A stretch of DNA of 64,000 bases from contig JAFIEZ010000018.1 in the NCBI GenBank assembly GCA_020832235.1, positions 248,001 to 312,000 of the forward strand, written 5' to 3'. The notes beneath the pieces were generated by a model. The model was not told the DNA's origin. It searched no databases and saw nothing but the letters and a program-made list of their open reading frames with translations. The DNA comes from Bacteroidota bacterium (GTDB lineage: Bacteria > Bacteroidota > Rhodothermia > Balneolales > HLUCCA01). This document shows, in pieces, positions 24,913 through 34,089 of the stretch; the stretch's first letter is position 1, and every line of letters begins with the position of its first letter. The translations under genes were made by a program, and so were the position numbers.

Positions 24913-27131
24913 GCTGAGTTTTTACTGATGAAAATGAGTGCGGTATTGGTTTCTTCAGCCAATGCCATAGGCACACTTCCAAATGCACGCGCTTTTGTAC
25001 CGGCAGGTCCCAGGCCCATGATCACCAAATCGTGATTTCGGGTTTGTTCAATAAGCTCCGATTTAACATCATCGCTCAGAATAATTTTACTCTCCGTTTT
25101 ACCGGGGATCATACGACCGGCAAAGCGCGTGAGTTTTTCCATCTGCTTATCGACCTGAGCCTTAGATGAGTTACCCGGCATAATCTGGAGAAATGTAATG
25201 TCAGGTTGGTATACCCTCCACAGACTGGCCGCAACGCGAGCCCGCAGGGCATCATGACTGGCAAAGCCGGCTACTGGTATCAGTATCTTATTCGCTTCGT
25301 TGATTTTCCATCCGCTAAACGGTTGACGAAACACAACAACATCGCATTTCACTTCCCGCACGAGATGCTCCAGATTCTCGCTCGTTCTGAGGTCCGAAAA
25401 GTTACTTAGTCCTAATAGAACGCTGCGGCATTGATGCACCTTGATAACTCGGGCAATTTCCTGCCAGGGTTCATTGGCGATGGTTGTAAGAGCGTCAGGA
25501 CGTAGCCCAGAGTCGAATGAAGCCCGTAACGCTTGCTGCATCGCGTCTCTGTTTGCATCGAGGCGGGCCGTAAGGCTGTGCTCCTCATCTGTAGGAATTA
25601 CGATAGATAGCAGCAGCACCCTTCCAACAACCGGTGGTGCCAGCGCATTGGCCACGAATACCATAGATTCGGCATTGGCCGGATTCGCAATAGGCATCAA
25701 AACCAGCGGGCTCAATCCCCTCAGTCGCAAAATATCAGGATTCAGGGCTTCATCTGAGGCATCGAACACTGTGGCTCGATTCACAAAAAATACTAGGTAC
25801 AACACTACGCCCGCCAGTAACCACATCAATGCAATAAGTCCGGCTGCGGGTACAGCTATCGCCTGAAATCCGGCAAGAGCAAAACATGCGACCATTCCCA
25901 GAATTGGCAATACCGGAAAAAATGGAACACGAAACGTCTTCCCATCTTCGAAGCTTCGCTTACGCATCAGCATCATGATGATATGAGCCAGTGCAAACGT
26001 CAACAGAAAAATCAAGCTGGATGCAGCCCCTGCTGCGGCTACATTTGGCAGCGCGAGTACGAGAAGTGCGATGATCAAAGCTGTTGCATAGATCGCTCTG
26101 TTCGGTGTACCAAACGTAGGATCTACCACTGATAGGTGGTGCGACAGTGTTCGGTCTTTCGCCATGCTTAATGCAATTCTCGAACCAGCAAAGACATTAG
26201 CCTGCAATGCCGATAGCATTGAAAAAATACCGGCAACCAAAACTAGCCAGAACCCGAATGCACCCAAAAACTCTTGTGCAGCCAACGCAATTACGGTCTC
26301 CGGATTATCGGCACTGAGTACGGAAATATGCTCGCCGGGGATAACACCAATGGTGCTTACAACGAAGAGTAGGGGAATATAAATGCCCAGACCTACCAAG
26401 ATGGTTGCAACCATAGCCCGTGGAATGGTGCGTTCCGGATTTTTAATTTCTCCGGCGGCTGATGCAATTAAATCGAAGCCCTGCAAGGCAATAAACGTAT
26501 ATCCCATAGCTGCAATTACACCGCTGAAACCACCCGAGAAAAATGGATCCAGGCTAGATGTAATCTGTGAGAATGGCGTCTGAATCATAACAGCCAATCC
26601 ACCCGCAATCAGTATGGCAAATACAGCCAACTTACCGATATTGGCGAAAGCCCCGCCACTTCCGGTACTGCGTGTCAGGCGATAGGTGTAGAAAGCAAGG
26701 GCAGATAATGCAAGTATAACAGTAGCTGAATGCCCTTGTACAAACACGTGAAGGGCCTCATTTTGGATGGGGAATTGCTGAATGGCAAAGGTAGCAAAGG
26801 CCCCGAAACCCAGCGCATATAAAACAGCTGCTACCAGGGATGCAAACCAGACAACCCAGCCAACTCCAAAGGCCGTCTGAACGGTGAGCGCCTTTTTGGC
26901 ATAGGTATAGGTACCCCCGCTCTGCGGATTGGCAGCAGCCATTTCTGCGAAACTAAGAGCCGTAACCAGGGCTATGAGACCATTTAACATGAAAGCCAAA
27001 ATGGCAGAAGGACCACTCACAGCAAATGCTACACCGGCCAATGCAAGTATACCTCCCCCAACCATAGCACCGATACCAATACCGGTTGCACCGAAAAAGC
27101 CAATGGTTCTGGGCGATAGTGGTGTATTCAT
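24909..27131 (-). CDS. APC amino-acid permease with C-terminal universal-stress-protein domain
   Basis: 740 residues. The N-terminal ~445 residues are an APC-superfamily transporter of about 12 helices ('GIGIGAMVGGGILALAGVAF', 'EMAAANPQSGGTYTYAKKAL', 'AAAGEIKNPERTIPRAMVA'). The C-terminal ~280 residues are soluble with two Usp-like halves ('SPLVLMPIANPANAESMVFV' and 'ANKILIPVAGFASHDALRAR', ending 'HDLVIMGLGPAG' and 'NTALIFIS'). Such Usp tails probably bind nucleotide and gate the carrier. The substrate, likely an amino acid or amine, is unknown. Transcribed from a start at 27131, 85 bp downstream of the hybrid kinase gene on the same strand. Confidence 0.92.
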   Translation of the reverse strand: MNTPLSPRTIGFFGATGIGIGAMVGGGILALAGVAFAVSGPSAILAFMLNGLIALVTALSFAEMAAANPQSGGTYTYAKKALTVQTAFGVGWVVWFASLVAAVLYALGFGAFATFAIQQFPIQNEALHVFVQGHSATVILALSALAFYTYRLTRSTGSGGAFANIGKLAVFAILIAGGLAVMIQTPFSQITSSLDPFFSGGFSGVIAAMGYTFIALQGFDLIASAAGEIKNPERTIPRAMVATILVGLGIYIPLLFVVSTIGVIPGEHISVLSADNPETVIALAAQEFLGAFGFWLVLVAGIFSMLSALQANVFAGSRIALSMAKDRTLSHHLSVVDPTFGTPNRAIYATALIIALLVLALPNVAAAGAASSLIFLLTFALAHIIMMLMRKRSFEDGKTFRVPFFPVLPILGMVACFALAGFQAIAVPAAGLIALMWLLAGVVLYLVFFVNRATVFDASDEALNPDILRLRGLSPLVLMPIANPANAESMVFVANALAPPVVGRVLLLSIVIPTDEEHSLTARLDANRDAMQQALRASFDSGLRPDALTTIANEPWQEIARVIKVHQCRSVLLGLSNFSDLRTSENLEHLVREVKCDVVVFRQPFSGWKINEANKILIPVAGFASHDALRARVAASLWRVYQPDITFLQIMPGNSSKAQVDKQMEKLTRFAGRMIPGKTESKIILSDDVKSELIEQTRNHDLVIMGLGPAGTKARAFGSVPMALAEETNTALIFISKNSA

Positions 27132-27215
27132 TATTTAATTTGTGAGGTTTAGGCCTTGCTAAAAGATATCTGCGGCACCGAAACAACATCGTGATTTTCT
27201 TAAAAATACACTACA

Positions 27216-29657
27216 CTAGTCTTTGAAACGGAGGTTGTCTTCACCGAGTAGCGTAATCATCACGTCTTTCAGCTCCGTTACGTTTAACGGTTTGGTTAAG
27301 AAACCATTCATGCCACTCTCAAGAGCCAGATTTCGGTCTTCCACGAGCACACCTGCCGTCAGAGCTACAATAGGAACAGATGGTCGCACATTTTCTTTTT
27401 CAAATTTGCGTATGGCGCGTGTGGCATCGAGTCCATCCATTTCGGGCATGTTTACATCCATGAGAACCATGTCAACCGTATTGCTGGTTACGATATCCAC
27501 GGCTTCCTTCCCGTTCTTGGCTTCCAATATCAGGGCATCGGGTACCCGGGCTTTCAGTACGGCTTTAATTAGCATCATGTTTAACGGCGTATCTTCTGCA
27601 ACCAAAATACGAAGGGTATCAAAAAGGCCAGGTTCGGTGGGCTCATTATCGGATTCAGATTTTGACGACGCTTTGGAATCTTGAAGTGGAACAGCACTAA
27701 AATCACCTACCAGGAGCTCGTCTACAATATTAATCATTACTTTATCGCGAGATGTATTTTCAGGTTTATTACGTGCCTCGAAGTTGACTGTAAAGGTAGT
27801 ACCATTCCCGGGGGTACTCTTCAGTGTAATTTCTCCGTTCATCTTTTCAACCAACAACCGCGAAATTGTCAAACCTAAACCGGTGCCTCCATACTTCCGA
27901 CTGGTAGAACTATCCGCTTGAGAAAACGCACTGAAAAGTTTATCGGCAGACTGCGGATGTATGCCAATACCAGTATCAATAACATTTATGCGATATTGGC
28001 ATTTACCATCGGATGTTTCCTTTGCAGTAACTGTCAGGCAAACTTCTCCATGTTCAGTGAATTTCACCGCATTACTTAGCAAATTCACACATACTTGCTT
28101 GAGTCGGGTTTCGTCCACTTCGGCAAGCCAGGGGAATCCGGCCTCAATTTCAAGCACAAGTTTAAGATTTTTCGCTTTAGCCTGGGTGGCAATTATTTGC
28201 ATTGACTCACGAAACACCTTCCGAAGATCAACATAGTCAAGCTCCAGTTTCAATCCACCTGCCTCAATCTTGGATATATCCAGAACGTCATTGATAATTC
28301 GCAGCAATGACTTACCTGAAACCTGGGCGCTTTCTACATAAATACGTTGTTTTTCATTGAGGGGAGTATCTTTGAGAAGCTCTGTAAAACCAATTACCCC
28401 ATTCAATGGCGTACGAATTTCATGGCTCATTGTAGCAAGAAAGACCCCTTTGGCGCGATTTGCGGTTTCGGCTACCTGGAGTGCCTCCTTCAAATCCCGG
28501 GTTCTACTATCAACTTCAGATTCCAGGTTCGACTGATAAGCACGGACACTGCTCAACAACGTATTGAAACTCTTTCCCAATTCTGCAATTTCGAATCTGC
28601 CACGTATAGGTACCGATTCAGGTAGACGGTTTTTCTTAATACTTTTAACATCATTGGCAAATTGCACCAGAGGACCGGATACTCCCTTGTATGTTAAAAT
28701 TGCACCCCCAATGGCCAGTAATACGGCAAAAAAGACTATCCAGGTGAGTACACCAAAAAAATATGTTGTGGCAGCATAAAGCTCCGCCGTATTTACCATG
28801 ACCACCATTCCCCAGTTCAGGGAAGGCAGATACCTCCACTCCGCAAGAACTTCATGCCCTCTATGATTCACATAGATTCCTCCACCCTGATCGCCCATTA
28901 GAGAAGCTGTAAGAGGGGGAAATTGGTCTTCATCCACAATTTGTAATGCCAGGTCAGGATCAAAACGGGAGGGCGTAGTAATCATGATGCTTCCGTCAAT
29001 GCGGGTACCTGTAAGTATATCGCCCGTCTCGCCAATACCCTGATAGCGGTTAATTACTCGTGTTAAAACACCCTGGTCAACTTGAAGAACTATACTTCCA
29101 ATAATGCGCCCCTCGTCAAAGATTGGAGAAGCAATAAACGCCGCAAAACCTTCAGAAGGCGAATAATTTGCAAAATTAGATATTTCCGTTTGCATCAATG
29201 TTATCGATGCATCAACAACATTGGTAAGCTCGGAAGCGTTAAGCTCTTCACCGTAAATATTCAGGCCCAGATTCCTTTCCTGTTTCACCGTTAAGCGAAT
29301 CATTCCATCAAGATCAATCAAAAGCAAATCATAATATTCCTTCTCACTGATGTATGCCATCAGATTCAAGCGCGCCGCCTGTGACACCTGTATTACATTT
29401 TCGCCCTCTAAGCGAAGTAAATTAACCCACATAGATAAATTAGACAGCGCATTCACATCGGTTATTCTTGTAAGGATGAAGTCTTCTATACGATCGCGGG
29501 TAGCATCAGCTACGGCCGATAATGCTTCTGTTCGTTCTTCTTGTATTGTTTTGGTATAGAGTGTACTTGAAAACAGAGCGGTAACCAGTACCGGAATTAG
29601 GGCAATCAGAAGAAAAAATGCGCCAAGACGAACAGCTATGGAAGCAAATTTTTTCAC
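27216..29657 (-). CDS. hybrid histidine kinase, Cache-HAMP-HisKA-HATPase-REC, coupled to a UrtA-like protein
   Basis: Start assigned to a GTG at 29657 (813 residues, 'VKKFASIAVRLGAFFLLIAL'). It overlaps the stop of the upstream UrtA-like gene by four bases (GTGA), and the membrane helix follows at once; an ATG at 29795 would add 46 unrelated residues read inside the upstream gene. Layout: membrane helix (~10-30), periplasmic Cache-like region, second helix (~300), HAMP-like, coiled coil, HisKA ('[13 protein letters not shown]'), HATPase ('NLLSNAVKF', 'DTGIGI', 'YGGTGLGL') and receiver ('MDVNMPEMDG', 'LTKPL'). Its kinase and receiver halves closely resemble those of the kinase at 18988. The coupling suggests that the periplasmic binding protein feeds its signal to this kinase. 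Output partner not in the window. Confidence 0.92.
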   Translation of the reverse strand: MKKFASIAVRLGAFFLLIALIPVLVTALFSSTLYTKTIQEERTEALSAVADATRDRIEDFILTRITDVNALSNLSMWVNLLRLEGENVIQVSQAARLNLMAYISEKEYYDLLLIDLDGMIRLTVKQERNLGLNIYGEELNASELTNVVDASITLMQTEISNFANYSPSEGFAAFIASPIFDEGRIIGSIVLQVDQGVLTRVINRYQGIGETGDILTGTRIDGSIMITTPSRFDPDLALQIVDEDQFPPLTASLMGDQGGGIYVNHRGHEVLAEWRYLPSLNWGMVVMVNTAELYAATTYFFGVLTWIVFFAVLLAIGGAILTYKGVSGPLVQFANDVKSIKKNRLPESVPIRGRFEIAELGKSFNTLLSSVRAYQSNLESEVDSRTRDLKEALQVAETANRAKGVFLATMSHEIRTPLNGVIGFTELLKDTPLNEKQRIYVESAQVSGKSLLRIINDVLDISKIEAGGLKLELDYVDLRKVFRESMQIIATQAKAKNLKLVLEIEAGFPWLAEVDETRLKQVCVNLLSNAVKFTEHGEVCLTVTAKETSDGKCQYRINVIDTGIGIHPQSADKLFSAFSQADSSTSRKYGGTGLGLTISRLLVEKMNGEITLKSTPGNGTTFTVNFEARNKPENTSRDKVMINIVDELLVGDFSAVPLQDSKASSKSESDNEPTEPGLFDTLRILVAEDTPLNMMLIKAVLKARVPDALILEAKNGKEAVDIVTSNTVDMVLMDVNMPEMDGLDATRAIRKFEKENVRPSVPIVALTAGVLVEDRNLALESGMNGFLTKPLNVTELKDVMITLLGEDNLRFKD

Positions 29658-30922
29658 GGCTGTGCCTCCGTGATACCCGGGTTTGTCCAGGCTCCACCCC
29701 ACGACTCGTATAGCCCCTGTAAGAAATACTCCCAGCTTTGCCGCGGTCTGTAAGGTGGAAAGGGCAATGGTCGTACAGGTTTCGGAGACGACCATAATAT
29801 GTCGATATCATCGTTGGCGGCAAACCGACCGATATAGACCGATTTCCATAAATGTTGGTTACGGGTCTCAACGCTCACCGGACCTTGTGGTGCAGCCATT
29901 GAAAGTCCCCCGATCACCGAACGAACTGAAACAGGATCTGTAGATCTCGTAATTGCGGCAGCTCTCGCCCAAAGATGTACACCAATGTAGGCCGCTTCCA
30001 TAGGGTCGGTAACAACCCGGTCGGCACCGTAGCGGTTTCTGAATGCCGAAATAAATTTCTGATTAGCCTCAGAATCGATTTGCTGAAAGTACGTCCAGGC
30101 CAGATAATCACCTTTCAATAACTCTTCCCCCATAATCTGATATTCTGTTTGGGTAATACTAAACGAAATAGACGGTATGTGTGATGGTGTTACACCCCTT
30201 GCACGTAATGCCTCATAGAAAGCAATATTACTGTCACCGTTGAGGGTATTTACAATAACGTCGGCGCCTGAGGCCAATATCTCATCAATTATTCCAGAGA
30301 CCAGCGTATCACCGAGCAAAACGTAGGCCTCGCCGGCAATACTGCCGCCCACAGAGGTAAGCTGATCACGGATGATGGCATTGGCCGCATGAGGAAACAC
30401 ATAATCGGAGCCAACCAGAAACATATGTTCACCATAGCGCTTACGCATCCAGTTAATAGCGGGAATGATCTGTTGATTGGGGGCCGACCCGGTATATACA
30501 ATGTTAGGTGATTGCTCCATCCCTTCGTATTGCACCGGGTAAAACAGCAAGTGATTATGCTCGGTAATTACCGGGAGTACACTTTTTCGGGATGCAGATG
30601 TCCAACATCCAAAAATTACATCCACCTTGTCTTCTTCAATCAAAATGCGTGCTTTACGTGCGAACGTTTCTCCGTCTGAGGCACCGTCTCGTAAGATTGG
30701 CACAAGCTGACGCCTATTTACCCCTCCTGCTGCGTTAATTTCTTCTATAGCAAGCATGGTGGCTTCAATAACACTTTGCTCGCTGAAACTCATGGTTCCC
30801 GTCACCGAATGAAGCACTCCAACGCGAATGGGCTCATTATTACCGGCGCGTTGAGCACGTACATCCGGCTTACAGACTGTAAACAATAGTAAAGTCACCA
30901 GAACAATCGGCCAAATTCGCAT
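29654..30922 (-). CDS. UrtA-like urea/amide-binding periplasmic protein
   Basis: 422 residues with an N-terminal signal. Strong likeness to urea ABC-transporter binding proteins (UrtA/AmiC, Peripla_BP_5): 'IRVGVLHSVTGTMSFSEQSV', 'EINAAGGVNRRQLVPILRDG', 'VIFGCWTSASRKSVLPVITE', 'LLFYPVQYEGMEQSPNIVYT'. In transporters urtA is followed by permease and ATPase genes. None is here; instead its stop codon overlaps the start of a hybrid histidine kinase. It is therefore better read as a ligand-binding sensor subunit, perhaps for urea or a short amide, than as a transport component. Divergent from the S9 peptidase gene at 31295. Confidence 0.88.
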   Translation of the reverse strand: MRIWPIVLVTLLLFTVCKPDVRAQRAGNNEPIRVGVLHSVTGTMSFSEQSVIEATMLAIEEINAAGGVNRRQLVPILRDGASDGETFARKARILIEEDKVDVIFGCWTSASRKSVLPVITEHNHLLFYPVQYEGMEQSPNIVYTGSAPNQQIIPAINWMRKRYGEHMFLVGSDYVFPHAANAIIRDQLTSVGGSIAGEAYVLLGDTLVSGIIDEILASGADVIVNTLNGDSNIAFYEALRARGVTPSHIPSISFSITQTEYQIMGEELLKGDYLAWTYFQQIDSEANQKFISAFRNRYGADRVVTDPMEAAYIGVHLWARAAAITRSTDPVSVRSVIGGLSMAAPQGPVSVETRNQHLWKSVYIGRFAANDDIDILWSSPKPVRPLPFPPYRPRQSWEYFLQGLYESWGGAWTNPGITEAQP

Positions 30923-31294
30923 AAGATTTAAGAAATAGTTATTTCAAGTTGTCCATCTTCACCCCAAGCATATTTCCACCACAATAAAATAAATGATAAC
31001 CATAAGAAAGCAATAATCATCGAGGTAAAGCTGAAAGCTCTCCCTAACTAGCTACGTTTATGGGAGGAGGTCACATCAGTCGGGCAGTGACTTGATCTTT
31101 CATTCTTTTCGTTATCGGAATAAATCCATAAAACTTTCATTTTTACGCCACATAACCTTTTACTGTTAAGTGTGGAGGGGTCTCGCCCCCCTCTTGCACT
31201 ACTTCTTTAAACCAGCAGTTAGGATTATCGTGTTCACTTATCTACTTTTCTGCTTGAACTGGTCTTATTTGTTATCGTCTCATTCATAATCATT
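30923..31294. promoter_or_regulatory. divergent intergenic region, UrtA-like gene / S9 peptidase gene
   Basis: 372 bp without a gene. A GAGGGG (31175-31180) and CCCCTC (31188-31193) pair makes a short GC-rich hairpin about 100 bases before the peptidase start. I saw no riboswitch, tRNA or gene remnant. It must hold the promoters of both flanking genes, but none could be placed confidently. Confidence 0.3.
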
Positions 31295-33313
31295 TTGAAT
31301 ATGCAACTGCTCATTCTTTTACTCGCTTTATTTGGTTTCACTACATATAACCCGATCATGCATGCTGCTTACGAACAGCACAGCGTTTCCGAACTAACTC
31401 AACCAGCACCCGTTACCATCGCTGATTTTTTTGACCTCCGTTATGTGGGCGCTCCTCAGATTAGTCCCGACGGCGCATGGATTGCTTATACAGTCAGGCA
31501 AACGGATACGCTGAAACAATCTTCGCAAACCCGTATATGGATGGCGCCTGCCGGCGGAGGCGACCCGCTGCCGATGACCGCGGCCGGAAGTTCGGCGAGT
31601 AATCCACGTTGGAGTCCCGACGGGAAATACCTCTCGTTTACCGCAACCCGTGGTGATGGCGCTAAAAACCAGGTTTGGGTGCTTGATCGCCGGGGTGGCG
31701 AAGCACAACAACTCACTTTTGTTGAGCAAGGCGTTTCGGGGTACGAGTGGTCGCCTGATGGAAGCCGGCTTTTGCTGCTGATTCGCGATGCCGATGAGGA
31801 TACAAGCGGTGAGCCTCGACCGTATGTTATTGATCGCCTCCAGTTTAAGCGTGATTACATCGGCTATCTGGATCGTCGGCGGATTCACATCTACACCTTT
31901 ACGCCTGGCGACGATGCCCCTGTTCAGCTTACGTTTGGCGATTACGATCACAGCTCACCAGTCTGGAGCCCTGACGGAACCCGCATTGCTTTTGTGAGCA
32001 ATCGTACCGATGAACCCGATGGCAATATCGACAGCAATATCTGGGTGGTTCAATCCAATTGCAGCGAGGCCGATTGCGGACTGGTACAGGTGACCCGAAA
32101 TCCTGGTCCGGATACCCAGCCTGCCTGGAGCCCCGACGGACGAGAAATCGCCTACATAACCAACATCGAACCCGATAAATTCTGGTATGCTACCACACAC
32201 CTGGCCATCACCAGCGCCGATGGCAGCGGACCCGAGCGCGTACTCACCCGCGAAATCGACCGTAATATGGGCAGTCCACGGTTTTCACGCGATGGTCGTT
32301 CCATTTTATTCTTGAAAGAAGAGGGCGGGATGGTGAAACTCTCGAGTATCGGTCGCGATGGCAGAAGATTTACCAACCTGATTGAAGGCACGATGGAGGT
32401 AAACTCCTTCGCGATACAAGGCGATTTGATTGCAGCATCCATTGGCAATTTCTCGGCTCCCGATGAAATTTACACGCTCAATCGCGGTCGCTTGTCGCAG
32501 CTGACATTCACAAATCGTGAATATCTGGCGCGTATTGAAACGGCATCCTTCCGTGAAATTCGATTCCCAAGTAAAGGCGGCACGGAAATTCACGGCTTTA
32601 TGGTGCTTCCGAACGGGTATCAGGCCGGTCAGCGGTATCCAACTATTCTTTGGATTCACGGGGGACCGGTGGCGCAGTACAGTCACAGTTACAATTTCAA
32701 CGCCCAACTGTTTGCCGCCAACGGATATGTGGTGCTAATGATTAATCCACGCGGATCAAGTGGTTATGGTCAGGCTTTTTCGGAGATTCTGTTCGCCGAC
32801 TGGGGCAACAAAGATTTTGAGGATGTAATGGCGGGTGTAGATTATGCCATCGAGAACGGCTATGCCGACCCGAATCACCTGGGGGTTGGCGGATGGTCGT
32901 ATGGCGGCATCCTAACCAACTATGTGATTACCAAAACCGATCGCTTTCATGGAGCGATATCGGGTTCCAGCGAAACCCTTATGCGCTCGAATTACGGCCA
33001 CGATCATTATCAGTTATTCTGGGAGAAAGAACTGGGCTTGCCCTGGGAAACGCCCGAAAAATGGGAGCGTATTTCGCCTTTCAACGATGTTGCCAATGTG
33101 GTAACACCGACCCTATGGATTGGTGGTGCTGAAGACTGGAACGTGCCAATTCTCGGCTCGGAACAGATGTATCAGGCGATGCGTCGCCTCGGTGTGGAAA
33201 CCCTGCTGGTGGTTTATCCCGGCGAGCATCACGGCATCAGTCGTCCGGCATTTCAGAAAGATCGGTTCGAACGTTACCTCGATTGGTTTAACCGGTATGT
33301 AAAGAACAGATAA
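31295..33313 (+). CDS. S9-family serine peptidase (prolyl oligopeptidase/acyl-aminoacyl peptidase type)
   Basis: 672 residues. An export signal is followed by a TolB-like beta-propeller of PD40 repeats (about 45-400: 'PQISPDGAWIAYTV', 'NPRWSPDGKYLSFTA', 'SPVWSPDGTRIAFVSN', 'QPAWSPDGREIAYITN'). The C-terminal ~250 residues are a peptidase-S9 alpha/beta-hydrolase: 'ILWIHGGPVAQYSHSY', nucleophile 'GVGGWSYGGILTNY', acid 'IGGAEDWNVPI', His 'GEHHGIS'. It cleaves short peptides, probably in the periplasm. It stands alone, with a long hairpin 15 bases past its stop. Confidence 0.95.
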   Translation: MNMQLLILLLALFGFTTYNPIMHAAYEQHSVSELTQPAPVTIADFFDLRYVGAPQISPDGAWIAYTVRQTDTLKQSSQTRIWMAPAGGGDPLPMTAAGSSASNPRWSPDGKYLSFTATRGDGAKNQVWVLDRRGGEAQQLTFVEQGVSGYEWSPDGSRLLLLIRDADEDTSGEPRPYVIDRLQFKRDYIGYLDRRRIHIYTFTPGDDAPVQLTFGDYDHSSPVWSPDGTRIAFVSNRTDEPDGNIDSNIWVVQSNCSEADCGLVQVTRNPGPDTQPAWSPDGREIAYITNIEPDKFWYATTHLAITSADGSGPERVLTREIDRNMGSPRFSRDGRSILFLKEEGGMVKLSSIGRDGRRFTNLIEGTMEVNSFAIQGDLIAASIGNFSAPDEIYTLNRGRLSQLTFTNREYLARIETASFREIRFPSKGGTEIHGFMVLPNGYQAGQRYPTILWIHGGPVAQYSHSYNFNAQLFAANGYVVLMINPRGSSGYGQAFSEILFADWGNKDFEDVMAGVDYAIENGYADPNHLGVGGWSYGGILTNYVITKTDRFHGAISGSSETLMRSNYGHDHYQLFWEKELGLPWETPEKWERISPFNDVANVVTPTLWIGGAEDWNVPILGSEQMYQAMRRLGVETLLVVYPGEHHGISRPAFQKDRFERYLDWFNRYVKNR

Positions 33314-33327
33314 TACAGCAACGAAAT

Positions 33328-33367
33328 CCCATTTTGAATAAACGATATTTCGTTTATTCAAAATGGG
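33328..33367. terminator. 18-bp perfect hairpin between convergent genes
   Basis: CCCATTTTGAATAAACGA, a TATT loop, and its exact reverse complement form a perfect 18 bp stem. It lies between the S9 peptidase stop (33313) and the stop of the minus-strand gene at 33445. No U-tract follows on either strand, so a bidirectional transcription barrier or an mRNA-stabilising 3' structure is likelier than a textbook intrinsic terminator. Confidence 0.7.
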
Positions 33368-33444
33368 AAAACCAACACGCCAATAAAAAACAACGATATA
33401 TAGTTTACACAACACCTATATTTCATTATTTCGTATCATATAGG

Positions 33445-34074
33445 CTATATATCAATCCGAATACCAATTCCCATTGGACTTGGCTCAACGGTAATTCGGT
33501 TTAGGTATCGAGTAGACTCTACCATGAGAAACAAATCGTATGCAAAGAGAAATGCTCCCTGAACCAACACCGAAGTTCCGTATTGCCGTATCATGCTGCT
33601 ATTGCCTTCCTGCATCATTGCAAGTCCTGCTATCATATATCCTACATCCAGTCCCGTATTTAAGGCTACTATGCGGTTGAATTGCTGCTCGTCGCGAAGC
33701 ATCTGCCAATGCGAGGGTGCAGAATCGGCACGGCTGCGAGAATCGCGAAGTGCAAATATTGCAATGCCGGTATTGATGGCTCCCCAAGACGCGTTCATCA
33801 CGCCGAAATCCTGGTAATCACTTCCGATTAACAGCGCGCCAGAGAGCATGTTTGCGGCACCCCAACCAAGCAATACATATTTATTACGCTTCATCTGTTG
33901 CTGCCTTTCCACGTACTGCTGGAGGAGTCCATCATTATAGCTTTGTGTTTGCATAAGCGCTGTCGTGTATAACGAGCGCTCTCCCTGCCATGCTTGTGCC
34001 ATTTTCGGTACGCATAAATGGACAAAACCCATTACCATAAACACTAACAAGCTGTATCTGATGATGCGAACCAT
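33445..34074 (-). CDS. hypothetical membrane-associated protein
   Basis: 209 residues. The N-terminal signal/anchor is 'LLVFMVMGFVHLCVPKMAQA'. A short polar helix follows ('LLQQYVERQQQMKRNKY'), then three or four hydrophobic stretches ('LLGWGAANMLSGALLIGSDY', 'GAINTGIAIFAL', 'TGLDVGYMIAGLAMM', 'SVLVQGAFLFAYDLFLMV'). It resembles small Bacteroidota membrane proteins of unknown function; I do not recognise the family. It starts 16 bases after the stop of the truncated serine hydrolase, so the two are co-transcribed. Confidence 0.8.
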   Translation of the reverse strand: MVRIIRYSLLVFMVMGFVHLCVPKMAQAWQGERSLYTTALMQTQSYNDGLLQQYVERQQQMKRNKYVLLGWGAANMLSGALLIGSDYQDFGVMNASWGAINTGIAIFALRDSRSRADSAPSHWQMLRDEQQFNRIVALNTGLDVGYMIAGLAMMQEGNSSMIRQYGTSVLVQGAFLFAYDLFLMVESTRYLNRITVEPSPMGIGIRIDI

Positions 34075-34089
34075 TACAATCGTTCCATT

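Noticed and set aside
29658-29795. N-terminal 46-residue extension of the hybrid kinase starting at 29795
   Set aside because: It is read within the upstream UrtA-like gene in another frame; the GTG at 29657 gives the standard membrane-helix start and a four-base stop/start overlap.
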